Numbered from the stretch's first letter, positions 8,416 to 16,925 are shown. The stretch: DNA of 64,000 nt from Hyphomicrobium_A sp963812795 (GCA_963812795.1 CAWEWG010000007.1:744001-808000), one strand, 5' to 3'. A program made the numbers and translations. Notes: a model not told the origin generated them from the sequence alone.

Positions 8416-9057
8416 ATGGCATGGCACAAGGACGGCCCCGGCGCGCGGCGCGGCTACCATCACGGCAACCTGCGCGAGGCGCTGATCACCGCGGCGCTCG
8501 ATCTCATCTCCAAGAAGGGGCCGGCCGGCTTCACCTTCGCCGACGCCGCGCGTGCGGCCGGTGTCAGCCCGGCGGCGCCGTATCGCCATTTCCGCGATCG
8601 CGACGCGCTGATGGCCGATGTGGCGCGGCGCGGTTTCGAAGCCTTCACCGAAGCCTTGTCGCGCGCCTGGAACGGCGGCAAGCCGACACCGCGTGCCGCC
8701 TTCGAGCGTGTGGGACGCGCCTACCTGGAGTTCGCCGCCAAGGAGCCGGCGCTGTTCTCGGCGATGTTCGAGAGCGGCGTTCCCATCGGCGACTACCCGG
8801 AGGTGCGCGAGGCCGGCGACCGCGCCTTCGGGGTGCTACGTGACGCGTGCGAGGCGGTGGCGGCGACGCTACCGAAGGAGAAGCGCCCGCCGTCGCTGAT
8901 GATGGCGCTGCACATCTGGTCGCTCAGCCACGGCATCGCCTCGCTGTTCGGTCGCGGCGATGCCGCGCGCCGGCCGATCCCGATGACGCCGGAGGATCTG
9001 CTCGAAGCCGCCGTGCTCATCTACCTCGAAGGCCTCGGCGTCCCCCCGGACAAGTGA
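8416..9057 (+). CDS. TetR/AcrR family transcriptional regulator
   Basis: A 213-residue TetR-type repressor. The helix-turn-helix is clear near residues 25-65 (AALDLISKKGPAGFTFADAA, then GVSPAAPYRHFRDRDALM). The C-terminal ligand domain resembles the TetR_C_33/WHG type common in alphaproteobacteria. It starts 61 bases after egtD on the same strand, so it might be cotranscribed with or regulate the ergothioneine pair, but no operator was identified. The ATG at 8416 is preceded by CAAGCGCGCC with no strong ribosome binding site. Confidence 0.85.
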   Translation: MAWHKDGPGARRGYHHGNLREALITAALDLISKKGPAGFTFADAARAAGVSPAAPYRHFRDRDALMADVARRGFEAFTEALSRAWNGGKPTPRAAFERVGRAYLEFAAKEPALFSAMFESGVPIGDYPEVREAGDRAFGVLRDACEAVAATLPKEKRPPSLMMALHIWSLSHGIASLFGRGDAARRPIPMTPEDLLEAAVLIYLEGLGVPPDK

Positions 9058-9078
9058 TCTACGCGCGAGACGTCTCAG

Positions 9079-9219
9079 TTGTCATCCTCGGGCTTGTCCC
9101 GAGGACCCACGCCTCAGCTTGTGCCGACGAGTGAAAGTGCGGGCCAATGCTCGTGCCAATCGCACGCTGATGTTGGAGCCCGCTGCTCGCTGGGTCCTCG
9201 GGACAAGCCCGAGGATGAC
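9079..9219. repeat. inverted repeat, 29-bp perfect arms around an 83-base centre
   Basis: The arm at 9079-9107 begins GTCATCCTCGGGCTTGTCCC. Its exact reverse complement is at 9191-9219. Each arm is itself partly self-complementary (CCTCGGG ... CCCGAGG around CTTGT), so the whole can fold as one long hairpin or two small ones. It lies between the TetR gene and a DUF2852 gene and codes for nothing credible. Elements reading CATCCTCGGG...CCCGAGG are familiar as dispersed repeats in alphaproteobacterial intergenic DNA. Its function here is not known; a transcription stop or mRNA-end role is possible. Confidence 0.85.
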
Positions 9220-9408
9220 ATGGTGGGCAGCGGGGCCTACTGGAGCGACCCTCGGTCCCCCATGTGTAGGAACTTTGGCCGCGGATCGGGGCGTCCGCCA
9301 TCCCGCGCCGGGCGGCGTCCGATTTTCTCGCCCGCTCCACTTGACGGCCGGACCACCCGATGCCAACTATGTAAATGTGATGAACATTCACATGGAGTGA
9401 AAACTGCG

Positions 9409-9831
9409 ATGACTGGGGTTGTGACGACGCTCGACGATTACGGCAAGCCCGCGTGGATCGCCGTGATGGTCCTCGCCTTCATCCTGTTCTGGCCCGTAGG
9501 CCTCGCAATTCTCGCCTACATGCTTTGGAGTGGACGCATGGGATGTGGAAGATCGGGTGACATGAGCCGCTGGCAGCAGCGCATGACCGACCGCTGGGAC
9601 AACAAGATGCAGCGCTGGGGTCGTGACTTCCGCGGCGGCTTCGCCTCGAGCGGCAATGCCGCCTTCGACGACTACCGCGAGGACACGCTGCGCCGGCTCG
9701 AGGAAGAGCAGCGCGAGTTCCGCGAGTTCCTGGAGCGGCTGCGCAAGGCGAAGGACAAGGAGGAGTTCGACCAGTTCATGGCCGACCGCCGCGCGCGTCC
9801 TAGCAGTGGAGCAGAGGGCGCGACTGCCTGA
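9409..9831 (+). CDS. DUF2852 family membrane protein
   Basis: A 140-residue protein of the DUF2852 family. A single hydrophobic segment (WIAVMVLAFILFWPVGLAIL) near residues 15-37 is followed by YMLWSGRMG and a charged, probably coiled-coil C-terminal half rich in Arg and Glu (RRLEEEQREFREFLERLRKA). The family is confined mainly to alphaproteobacteria and has no known function; topology suggests a cytoplasmic tail. I chose the ATG at 9409. An in-frame GTG at 9397, four codons earlier, is the alternative. It is followed by a paralogue 87 bases downstream. Confidence 0.8.
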   Translation: MTGVVTTLDDYGKPAWIAVMVLAFILFWPVGLAILAYMLWSGRMGCGRSGDMSRWQQRMTDRWDNKMQRWGRDFRGGFASSGNAAFDDYREDTLRRLEEEQREFREFLERLRKAKDKEEFDQFMADRRARPSSGAEGATA

Positions 9832-9861
9832 TGCTCGCCCGCGAATTCTGAATGATCACTT

Positions 9862-9884
9862 GCCGGGGCGACATTCGCCCCGGC
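9862..9884 (+). terminator. GC-rich hairpin between the two DUF2852 genes
   Basis: A perfect nine-base-pair stem, GCCGGGGCG with CGCCCCGGC, around the loop ACATT. It is not followed by a T-run, so it may weaken rather than end transcription, or protect the upstream mRNA end. It sits 31 bases after the stop of the first DUF2852 gene. Confidence 0.5.
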
Positions 9885-9918
9885 TCCCTTGGTCCCCGGT
9901 TAGTGGAGCTGTTCCGCC

Positions 9919-10290
9919 ATGCCGTTGCTGATCCTCGGTCTCGTCTTCTTCTCCCTGCTCTGGATGACTTGGGCGCTTCTCTGGCTGTTCTGGCCGGTGA
10001 CGCTGCTGGTGGCCGGTGCGCTGCTGTGGCGCGGTCAGATGCGTCGCTGGGAGCGCCTCGGTGCGCGCGGCGACACGCCCAGCCCACGCACCAGTTACGC
10101 ATCGAGCGGCAATAGCGTATTCGACGGCTATCGTGCCGAGAGGCTGCGTGAACTCGACGAGGAGCGAGGCCGCTTCAGCGAATTTCTTGAAGACCTGCGC
10201 TTGAAGAAGGACCGGCAGGAGTTTGATCGCTTCATCGCCGATCGCCGCTCACCAACTTCAATTGAAGGTCCGCAAGGTGCCGGCGCCTAA
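9919..10290 (+). CDS. DUF2852-like paralogue
   Basis: A 123-residue paralogue of the preceding gene. It has a longer hydrophobic N-terminus (MPLLILGLVFFSLLWMTWAL and on to residue ~42), then the same ordering: WRGQMRRW, a Ser/Gly linker (ASSGNSVFDGYRAERLRELD) and the charged FLEDLRLKKDRQEFDRFIADRR end that mirrors FLERLRKAKDKEEFDQFMADRR upstream. The shared tail in both proteins suggests tandem duplication followed by divergence of the membrane part. Function is unknown. A strong terminator follows 27 bases after the stop. Confidence 0.75.
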   Translation: MPLLILGLVFFSLLWMTWALLWLFWPVTLLVAGALLWRGQMRRWERLGARGDTPSPRTSYASSGNSVFDGYRAERLRELDEERGRFSEFLEDLRLKKDRQEFDRFIADRRSPTSIEGPQGAGA

Positions 10291-10317
10291 CTGCGGCAGC
10301 CAAAGAGATGAACAAAA

Positions 10318-10346
10318 GCCAGGGCAAATTCCGCCCTGGCTTTTTT
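10318..10346 (+). terminator. rho-independent terminator
   Basis: The stem GCCAGGGC/GCCCTGGC with a seven-base loop is followed by six T. An A-run (ACAAAA) precedes the stem, so it can also work for the pentapeptide-repeat gene converging from the other strand, whose stop is at 10351. Confidence 0.9.
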
Positions 10347-10350
10347 GCGT

Positions 10351-11202
10351 TCAGCGGATCGTCTTGTCGAAGTTGAGCGCGGTCGCCAGGCCCTTGACGG
10401 TGTCGAGCCCCTTGACCCCGAGCAGCGTGGCGCCATCGAGATCGGCGCCGGTGAGGTTGGCGTCCGTCAAGTTGGCGCCGGTGAAATCGGCCCGCGACAG
10501 ATCCGTGTCCGCAAGGTTCGCACCCGTCAGATCGGCGCCGGCAAAGCGCGAGAACGTCATCACCGCATGTTCGAAGTTTGCCCCGCGCATGATGGCCTTG
10601 TTGAAGTCGCACGACTTCAAGAGGTTCTTCGCGAGCGTCGAGAGAGTCCCTTGGCCCGCCCTCACCTCACGCGGCGTGAAGTTGGCGTTCGTCAGGTCGG
10701 CGCCGTGGAAATCGGCTCCCGACATGTTGGCCATGACGCGGATGGCGGTGAGGTTCGCCCCGGCAAAGCGCGGCGCATCGGCGATGTTCTCGGTGAGATC
10801 GGTGTAAATGGTCGGCCGCAGGATGCTGGCCCCCGACAGGTTGGCGCCGGAGAAGTCGGCGCGGATGAGCGTGGCGCGATCGAGGCGCGTCCCCGACATA
10901 TCGGTGCCGCGCAGGTTGGCGCCGGAAAAGTCGGCGCCGTAGAAGTTCGACTTCGCCAGCTTGGCGCCTTTGAAGTTGAGCCCCGACAGATCGAGATAGG
11001 TGAGGTCGTGGTTGGAATAGTCCAGCGTGTCGCCGGGCTTGGCCTTGAACAGTGCGGCGGTGATATCGCGCACGGTGAAGTCCGCGCCGGTGCGCGAGAC
11101 GGGTTCGGTTTCCTCGGCGAAAGAGCCGGCGCTCAAGGTCAGCGCCGCCGCCAGGATCATGCCGCGTATCAGGTTCGCGCGCGCCGCTTCGGTCGTTGTC
11201 AT
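10351..11202 (-). CDS. secreted pentapeptide-repeat protein
   Basis: A 283-residue protein with a signal peptide (MILAAALTLSAGSFAEE region) and about 20 pentapeptide repeats of the A(D/N)LxG(A) type, for example ADFSGANLRGTDMSGTRL and GANLTDANLTGADLDGATLL. Such repeats fold as a right-handed quadrilateral beta-helix. A central stretch (REVRAGQGTLSTLAKNLLKS) interrupts the repeat and may be a loop or bulge. I chose the ATG at 11202 because it gives a sensible signal sequence; a start at 11316 would add 38 unlikely residues. The function is unknown, and a periplasmic or surface scaffold is plausible. Confidence 0.8.
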   Translation of the reverse strand: MTTTEAARANLIRGMILAAALTLSAGSFAEETEPVSRTGADFTVRDITAALFKAKPGDTLDYSNHDLTYLDLSGLNFKGAKLAKSNFYGADFSGANLRGTDMSGTRLDRATLIRADFSGANLSGASILRPTIYTDLTENIADAPRFAGANLTAIRVMANMSGADFHGADLTNANFTPREVRAGQGTLSTLAKNLLKSCDFNKAIMRGANFEHAVMTFSRFAGADLTGANLADTDLSRADFTGANLTDANLTGADLDGATLLGVKGLDTVKGLATALNFDKTIR

Positions 11203-11337
11203 TTGGCTATCCGCTCTGCAGTGGCCCAGTACATATGAAGGGCTCACCCCGCGGCGTGGCAAGAGGCGGCATGTTCCAATTGCCTGAAAGTCGGGGGTGT
11301 CGCCCAAAATTGCCACGCTGATTGTTACGAAGTTGCC

Positions 11338-14300
11338 TCAGGAGGCCGGGCCGAAGCCGCCGCCGGTAGGGGTGACGATGACCACGGCCTCGCCGGCTTC
11401 GATCACGGTCTCGTCGCAGCCCTCGAGACGTTCTATGCGGCCGTCGATCCGCCGCACGCCGTTGTTGCCTGCTTCGCCAGCTTCACCGCCGTCAACGCCG
11501 AACGGGCGCACCCGCCGATAGCCCGACAGGATGGCGCAGTTCATGCGCTCCAGAAAGCGGATGACGCGGTGCGTGCCGTCGCCGCTGCGCCATTTGCCTT
11601 TGCCGCCCGAGCCGCGGCGGATGGAGAACTCCTCTACCAGCACCGGGTAACGCAGCTCCAAGATTTCCGGATCGGTCAGTCGCGTGTTGGTCATGTGCAC
11701 GTGCACGCCCGCCGCGCCGTCGAAGCCCGAGCCGGCCGGCGCGCCCGAGCACAGCGTCTCGTAGTACTGCAGCCGATCGTTGCCGAAGGTGAGGTTGTTC
11801 ATCGTGCCCTGTGCCGAGCCGAGGGCGCCAAGCGCTGCAAACAGCGCATTGGTGACGATCTGGCTGGTCTCGACGTTGCCGGCGACGACGGCCGCCGGAT
11901 ACGCCGGGCGGAGCATCGATCCTTCCGGGATGACGATCTCGATCGGCTTCAGGCAGCCGGCGTTCATGGGGATCGGCTCGTCGACCATGACGCGGAAGGT
12001 GTAGAGCACGGCGGCGCGCGTGACGGGTTCCGGCGCGTTGAAGTTGTTTTCCTGCTGCGCGCTGGTGCCGGTGAAGTCGACCTTCGCCGTCCGCTTGTCG
12101 CGATCGATGCTGATGCGCACCTCGACCGCCGTGCCCTGGTCCGTCTCGACCCTGAAATGTCCGTCATCGAGGCGCGACAGCAGGCGGCGCACGGCCTCCT
12201 CGGCATTGTCCTGCACATGGCGCATGTACGCCTGCACCACGTCGAGGCCGAAGTGCGCCGTCATGCGCTTCAGCTCGGCTTCGCCCTTGGCGTTGGCGGC
12301 GACCTGCGCCTTGAGGTCGGCGATGTTCTTGTCGGGGCGGCGCGCGGGATATTTCGCCGAGATCAACAGCGTGTGCGTCTCGTCTTCGAGGAAGCGTCCG
12401 CCATCGACGAGTTTGACGTTGTCGATATAGACGCCCTCCTCGCTGATGGTCGTCGCCCGCGGCGTCATCGACCCGGGCGTCAGGCCGCCGATGTCCTCGT
12501 GGTGCCCACGGCTCGCCACGTAGAACAGCACGCGCGCGCCGGCATCGTCGAACACCGGCGTGACGACGGTGATGTCGGGCAGATGCGTGCCGCCGTTGTA
12601 GGGCGCGTTGAGCATGTAGGCGTCACCGCGCCGCAACTCGGCGCCGCGCTCGCGAATGATGGTCTCGACCGAGCGGTCCATGGAGCCGAGGTGCACGGGC
12701 AGATGCGGCGCGTTGGCGACGAGCGCGCCCGTGGCGTCAAACACCGCGCAGGAGAAGTCGAGGCGTTCCTTGATGTTCACCGACTGGGCGGTATTGCGCA
12801 GGGCCTCGCCCATTTGCTCGGCGATGGCCATAAACAGGTTGTTGAACACTTCCAGCAGCACCGGGTCGGCGGCCGACGTCAGGCGCTCGCGGGCGCGCGG
12901 GACGGCGCGCGTCATGACGATGTCGTTGCGCGCGGTGAGCGCTAGCTTCCAGCCGGGCTCGACGACGATGGTCTGGTGCGGCTCGATCACCAGCGCCGGG
13001 CCGGCGAGCTCGGTGCCCGGCACCAGCGCCTCGCGCAGCACGACGGGGGCGTCATGCCAGCTCCCTCGCGAATAGAACTTGGTAACGCCCCCACTTCCTC
13101 CCCCCTTGCGGGGGAGGGTTGGGGAGGGGGGTGTCCACGACGTTGACAGTGATGCACCACCCCCACCCCGACCCTCCCCCGTCAAGGGGGAGGGAGAAGT
13201 GCTGGTAGACTCGCTCGTGGCGGCGACCTCGATGGCAGCAGCGACGATGTCCTTCTCCGGCGAGATGAACCCGAAGCGCTGGCGGTGCAGCGCCTCGAAA
13301 TCGCGGCGCATGAAGCCGGGCTCCGACAGCGGAACGGGAAGCGCCGTGTCGGTGCCGCCGTAGCGCAGATGCACGAAGCTCTCGATGGCGATGGCGTCAT
13401 GCTCGACGCCCTGATCGAGCAGCTCCTCGGTCGCCGCATTGCCCAGCTCGTAGGCGAGATTTTCCAGATCGCGCATGGTGGCACCGTCGAGCGGCGCCTC
13501 GATGGAACGCTCGCGGCTGGCGCGCTGCGGCGCCAGGCCCATGCCGTAGGCGGAAAGCAGACCGGACAGCGGATGCACCAGCACGGTCTCGATGCCGAGC
13601 GCATCGGCGATCAGGCAGGCGTGCTGCCCGCCGGCGGAGCCGAAGCAGTTGAGCGCATACTCCGTCACGTCGTAGCCGCGCTCGACCGAGACCTTCTTGA
13701 TGGCGTTGGCCATGTTCTCGACGGCAATGCGAACGCAGCCGTCGGCGATCTCTTCCGGCGCGCGGCCGTCGCCCACTTCGCCCGCGAGATCGGCGAAGGC
13801 AGAGCGCACCGCGTCGGCATCGAGCGGCTGATCGTGCCCGGCGCCGAAAATTTGCGGGAAGAACCGCGCATCGAGCTTGCCGAGCATGACATTGGCATCG
13901 GTGACGGTGAGCGGGCCGCCGCGGCGATAGGCTGTGGGGCCCGGGTTTGCTCCGGCGCTGTCCGGGCCCACGCGGAAGCGCGTCCCGTCGAAGACGATGA
14001 TCGAGCCGCCCCCTGCCGCCACGGTATGCACGCGCAGCATCGGCACGGCGATGCGCACGCCGGCAATCTGCGTTTCGAACGAACGCTCGTACTCGCCGGC
14101 GAAGTGCGCGACATCGGTCGATGTGCCGCCCATGTCGAAGCCGATGAGCTTGTCGAAGCCGGCGCGCCTGCCTGTTTCCGCCATGCCAACCACACCGCCC
14201 GCCGGACCGGACAGGATCGCGTCGCGACCGCGGAATGTCTGCGCCGCTTTCAGCCCGCCCGACGACGCCATGAACAGCAGGTTCGGATCGCCGGCCGCTG

Positions 14301-15015
14301 AAGTGAGCGCGCCCGACACGCGATCCACGTAGCGGCGCAGGACGGGAGAAAGGTACGCGTCGGCAACGGTCGTATCGCCGCGTGGCACCAGCTTGATCAG
14401 CGGCGACACCTCATGGCTCGCCGACACCTGCGCAAAGCCGAGCGCGCGCGCCAGCTCGGCGGTTTGCCGCTCGTGCTCGGGATGCGCGTAGGCGTGCATG
14501 AAGACGATGGCCACCGCGTCGATGCCGGCAGCGCGGGCGCTGCGCAGCTCGGCTTCGAGTGCGCCGAGATCGAGCGGGCGCTCCACCGCCCCGTCGGCGC
14601 GCACACGCTCGTCCGCCTCGACGACGCGGCTGTACAACATCTCCGGCTTGATGATGCGCTTGGCGAAAATGTCGGGACGCGCCTGCGTGCCGATCTCGAG
14701 CTGGTCCCTGAACCCGCGGGTGATGACGAGCAGCGTCGGATCGCCCTTGCGCTCGAGCAGCGCGTTGGTGGCGACGGTGGTCCCCATCTTCACGGCGGCG
14801 ATGCGTTCCGATGGAATCCCCGCCCCCGAGGGCACGTCGAGAAACAGACGGATGGCCTCCAGCGCCGCGTCGTCGTAGGCGCCGGGGTTGTCCGACAGAA
14901 GCTTGCGGGCGAGGATGCGGCCGTCGGGTGTGCGTGCAACGACATCGGTGAAAGTGCCGCCGCGGTCGATCCAGAAGTGCCACTTGTCGTCGGTCGACTG
15001 CCCGGGCATCCGCAT
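11338..15015 (-). CDS. fused hydantoinase A/B (5-oxoprolinase-type) enzyme
   Basis: A 1225-residue fusion. Residues ~10-690 are the HyuA-type ATP-binding half, starting WIDRGGTFTDVVARTPDG and including GFDMGGTSTDVAHF. Residues ~700-1225 are the HyuB half (DPVLLEVFNNLFMAIAEQMG, then GGTHLPDITVVTPVF, ending in PTGGGFGPAS). The fused form matches eukaryotic 5-oxoprolinase and many bacterial N-methylhydantoinase or acetone-carboxylase-like proteins. It would hydrolyse a cyclic amide with ATP, but the substrate is uncertain. Residues ~605-640 are encoded by an inserted palindromic repeat (see separate entry). No partner genes are adjacent. Start at 15015; a second Met two codons later is an alternative. 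Confidence 0.88.
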   Translation of the reverse strand: MRMPGQSTDDKWHFWIDRGGTFTDVVARTPDGRILARKLLSDNPGAYDDAALEAIRLFLDVPSGAGIPSERIAAVKMGTTVATNALLERKGDPTLLVITRGFRDQLEIGTQARPDIFAKRIIKPEMLYSRVVEADERVRADGAVERPLDLGALEAELRSARAAGIDAVAIVFMHAYAHPEHERQTAELARALGFAQVSASHEVSPLIKLVPRGDTTVADAYLSPVLRRYVDRVSGALTSAAGDPNLLFMASSGGLKAAQTFRGRDAILSGPAGGVVGMAETGRRAGFDKLIGFDMGGTSTDVAHFAGEYERSFETQIAGVRIAVPMLRVHTVAAGGGSIIVFDGTRFRVGPDSAGANPGPTAYRRGGPLTVTDANVMLGKLDARFFPQIFGAGHDQPLDADAVRSAFADLAGEVGDGRAPEEIADGCVRIAVENMANAIKKVSVERGYDVTEYALNCFGSAGGQHACLIADALGIETVLVHPLSGLLSAYGMGLAPQRASRERSIEAPLDGATMRDLENLAYELGNAATEELLDQGVEHDAIAIESFVHLRYGGTDTALPVPLSEPGFMRRDFEALHRQRFGFISPEKDIVAAAIEVAATSESTSTSPSPLTGEGRGGGGASLSTSWTPPSPTLPRKGGGSGGVTKFYSRGSWHDAPVVLREALVPGTELAGPALVIEPHQTIVVEPGWKLALTARNDIVMTRAVPRARERLTSAADPVLLEVFNNLFMAIAEQMGEALRNTAQSVNIKERLDFSCAVFDATGALVANAPHLPVHLGSMDRSVETIIRERGAELRRGDAYMLNAPYNGGTHLPDITVVTPVFDDAGARVLFYVASRGHHEDIGGLTPGSMTPRATTISEEGVYIDNVKLVDGGRFLEDETHTLLISAKYPARRPDKNIADLKAQVAANAKGEAELKRMTAHFGLDVVQAYMRHVQDNAEEAVRRLLSRLDDGHFRVETDQGTAVEVRISIDRDKRTAKVDFTGTSAQQENNFNAPEPVTRAAVLYTFRVMVDEPIPMNAGCLKPIEIVIPEGSMLRPAYPAAVVAGNVETSQIVTNALFAALGALGSAQGTMNNLTFGNDRLQYYETLCSGAPAGSGFDGAAGVHVHMTNTRLTDPEILELRYPVLVEEFSIRRGSGGKGKWRSGDGTHRVIRFLERMNCAILSGYRRVRPFGVDGGEAGEAGNNGVRRIDGRIERLEGCDETVIEAGEAVVIVTPTGGGFGPAS
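13094..13199. repeat. palindromic repeat element inserted in frame inside the hydantoinase gene
   Basis: Two ~40-base arms in inverted orientation (about 13094-13133 and 13155-13199) share the pattern CTTC-CTCCCCC-TTG-CGGGGGAGGG and its complement, separated by ~21 bases. The element contributes low-complexity peptide including SPSPLTGEGRGGGG and SPTLPRKGGG to the hydantoinase at the junction before the TKFYSRGSWHDAP segment, where relatives normally have a short linker. Sequences of this type are common dispersed intergenic repeats in alphaproteobacteria. Here it preserves the reading frame on both sides. Confidence 0.85.
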
Positions 15016-15194
15016 CCGCTCGAAGATTTCCGCCGTTCTGTCAGCTATCGGGCGGCTCCACCGGCGTCAACCGAGCGCCATGGCGCCGCAGGGCGCGCCG
15101 AATTTCCGGCATTTGCGGCAACTTTACCGAACTATTCCGCAACCTCGGGTCCGGCCCCTTCATGTCGCCCGCGAATGTCGATAAGGGAATGGCC

Positions 15195-15918
15195 ATGGCA
15201 TGGAATGCAATAGCACGGGCGATCGGCATCGAGGCAGGCGGCGGCTCGGTGCGCGATGCGCTGTCCGGTTTGTGGGCGCGGCTGACGCGGGATCGCGCGG
15301 CAGAGCGCACGCCGGGATATCGCACGGTCGCTTTCACCATCGCGGTGACGACGCTGGCTGCCAAGATGGCCAAGGCCGACGGCGTGGCGCTGCCCGTCGA
15401 GGAGCGCGCCTTCGCCCGGGTGTTCAACATTCCCGCCGACGAGAAGGCGAACTTCGGGCGCCTGTTCGACCTCGCCGCCCAGGACATCGCCGGCTACGAG
15501 ATCTATGCCAGCAAGATTGCGCGCCTGCTCGCCGACGAGCCGGAGATGCTGCGCGCGCTGCTCGAATGCCTGTTCCACGTCGCCGCCGCCGATGGCGTGC
15601 TGCATCCCGACGAGGATACGTTCCTCTCCGTCGTCGCCGAAAAATTCGGCCTCAGCCGCGGCGAGTTCCTCTCAGTGCGGGCCGGCTTCATCAACGACCC
15701 GTGCAGCCCCTACACGATCCTCGGCGTGCACCCGGACATTTCCGATGCCGAGCTGAAGCTGCGCCATCGCGCGCTGGTGCGCGAGCATCACCCCGACCGA
15801 CTTGCCGCGACCGGCGTTCCTCCGGAGTTGCGCTGCGCTGCCAACCGGCGCCTGGCGGCGATCAATGCCGCCTACGATGAGATCGTCGCCGATCGCCACT
15901 CGCGGGGGCGCGCGATGA
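15195..15918 (+). CDS. DjlA-like TerB/DnaJ-domain protein
   Basis: About 240 residues: an N-terminal TerB-like helical domain (AAKMAKADGVALPVEERAFA, then VAAADGVLHPDEDTFL) and a C-terminal J domain with HPD (ALVREHHPDRLAATG). Such proteins are membrane-proximal co-chaperones that stimulate DnaK. AAGGGA six bases before the ATG at 15195 favours that start over the ATG at 15189. As written, the frame runs on into the amidase gene as one 495-codon ORF. If one base of the TCG-C pair at 15902-15903 is surplus, the frame ends at TGA 15916-15918, overlapping the amidase ATG in the usual ATGA way and giving the normal family length. I therefore list two genes. Confidence 0.75.
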
Positions 15919-16679
15919 TCTTCAAGCCGGACTCCCCGCTCGTCCACGCGCTACATCCCTCGTGCAACGCCGGCGATCGCCGCAAGGGCTGCCGCGCCGA
16001 CATGATCGTGCTGCACTACACCGGCATGTCGGCGGCCGATCAGGCGGTAAAGTGGCTTTCGGATCCATGCAGCAAGGTTTCCTGCCACTATGTAGTCGAT
16101 GAGGGGGGCCACATCACGCAGCTCGTCGCCGAGACGCAGCGCGCCTGGCACGCGGGTGCCTCGCACTGGGCCGGCGAGACGGATATCAATTCGGCCTCGA
16201 TCGGCATCGAGATCCAGAACCCCGGCCACGAGCACGGCTATCCGGATTTTCCGCCCGCGCAGATGCAGGCCATCGCCGCGCTGTGCCGCGACATCGCGCA
16301 GCGGCGCGGCGTTCCGCCCGAGCGCGTGCTGGCGCATTCCGACGTCGCGCCTGGCCGCAAGATTGATCCGGGCGAGAAGTTCGACTGGGGTTTCCTGGCC
16401 CAGCAAGGCGTCGGCCACTGGTTGACGCCGGCGCCGCTCGACCCCGAGGCGAAATACCTCCTCGACGGCGATGCGCAAGCGCGGGCCGAGACCATGGAGC
16501 TCCTGCGCGCCTACGGTTACGGCATCGACAATCCGGGGCGCGAAGATTGGTTCGCTGTGCTAGTGCGCACCTTCCAGATGCACTTCCGGCCGGAGCGCGC
16601 CGACGGCCGCCTCGATGCCGGCACGCTGGATACTATGCGCCGCCTCGTCGCCGCCTTGCCGGCCCACGCCACGAGCTGA
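15915..16679 (+). CDS. N-acetylmuramoyl-L-alanine amidase (AmiD/Amidase_2 type)
   Basis: About 254 residues. The Amidase_2 zinc domain is clear: a first His ligand in MIVLHYTGM, SCHYVVDEGGHITQLV, RAWHAGASHWAG, SIGIEIQNPG, and the last His in VLAHSDVAPGRKIDPG. A peptidoglycan-binding-like helical tail (TMELLRAYGYGIDN) follows. It cleaves the amide between MurNAc and L-Ala in cell-wall recycling or remodelling. No signal peptide is seen from the ATG at 15915. It directly follows the djlA-like gene, an arrangement common in Hyphomicrobiales. Whether the apparent fusion with djlA is real is discussed in the findings. Confidence 0.85.
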   Translation: MIFKPDSPLVHALHPSCNAGDRRKGCRADMIVLHYTGMSAADQAVKWLSDPCSKVSCHYVVDEGGHITQLVAETQRAWHAGASHWAGETDINSASIGIEIQNPGHEHGYPDFPPAQMQAIAALCRDIAQRRGVPPERVLAHSDVAPGRKIDPGEKFDWGFLAQQGVGHWLTPAPLDPEAKYLLDGDAQARAETMELLRAYGYGIDNPGREDWFAVLVRTFQMHFRPERADGRLDAGTLDTMRRLVAALPAHATS

Positions 16680-16925
16680 GCGCCGTCGACAATCCCAGCC
16701 GGCCTGCCCGTAGAGCAGCTGGAAGAGATCGAGAAAATTAAGCGAGGACGTCCCAAGCCCTGTAGCAGACGCCCTCTAGCCCACTGATCGGACGGGGGGT
16801 AATTCGATCAGCGGCTTACAGCCTCTACTTGGGGCGAGCGGCGTTCGTTTCATGAACGATCGGCAAGTTTCGAAACTGTGGTTAACCGCGGCCGATAGCC
16901 GATGCCCTGGGTTGTCTCGCGGCGA
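16680..16925. other. intergenic region between convergent genes
   Basis: No coding sequence, RNA or clear hairpin with a T-run was recognised in these ~245 bases between the amidase stop and the DUF2189 gene stop. Confidence 0.4.

Noticed and set aside
13094..13199. CRISPR-like repeat array
   Set aside because: Only two inverted arms exist, with no regularly spaced direct repeats or cas genes.
11338..15015. HyuA/HyuB fusion as an assembly artefact
   Set aside because: The junction lies in a continuous frame with normal spacing, and fused oxoprolinase-type proteins of ~1200 residues are well known.
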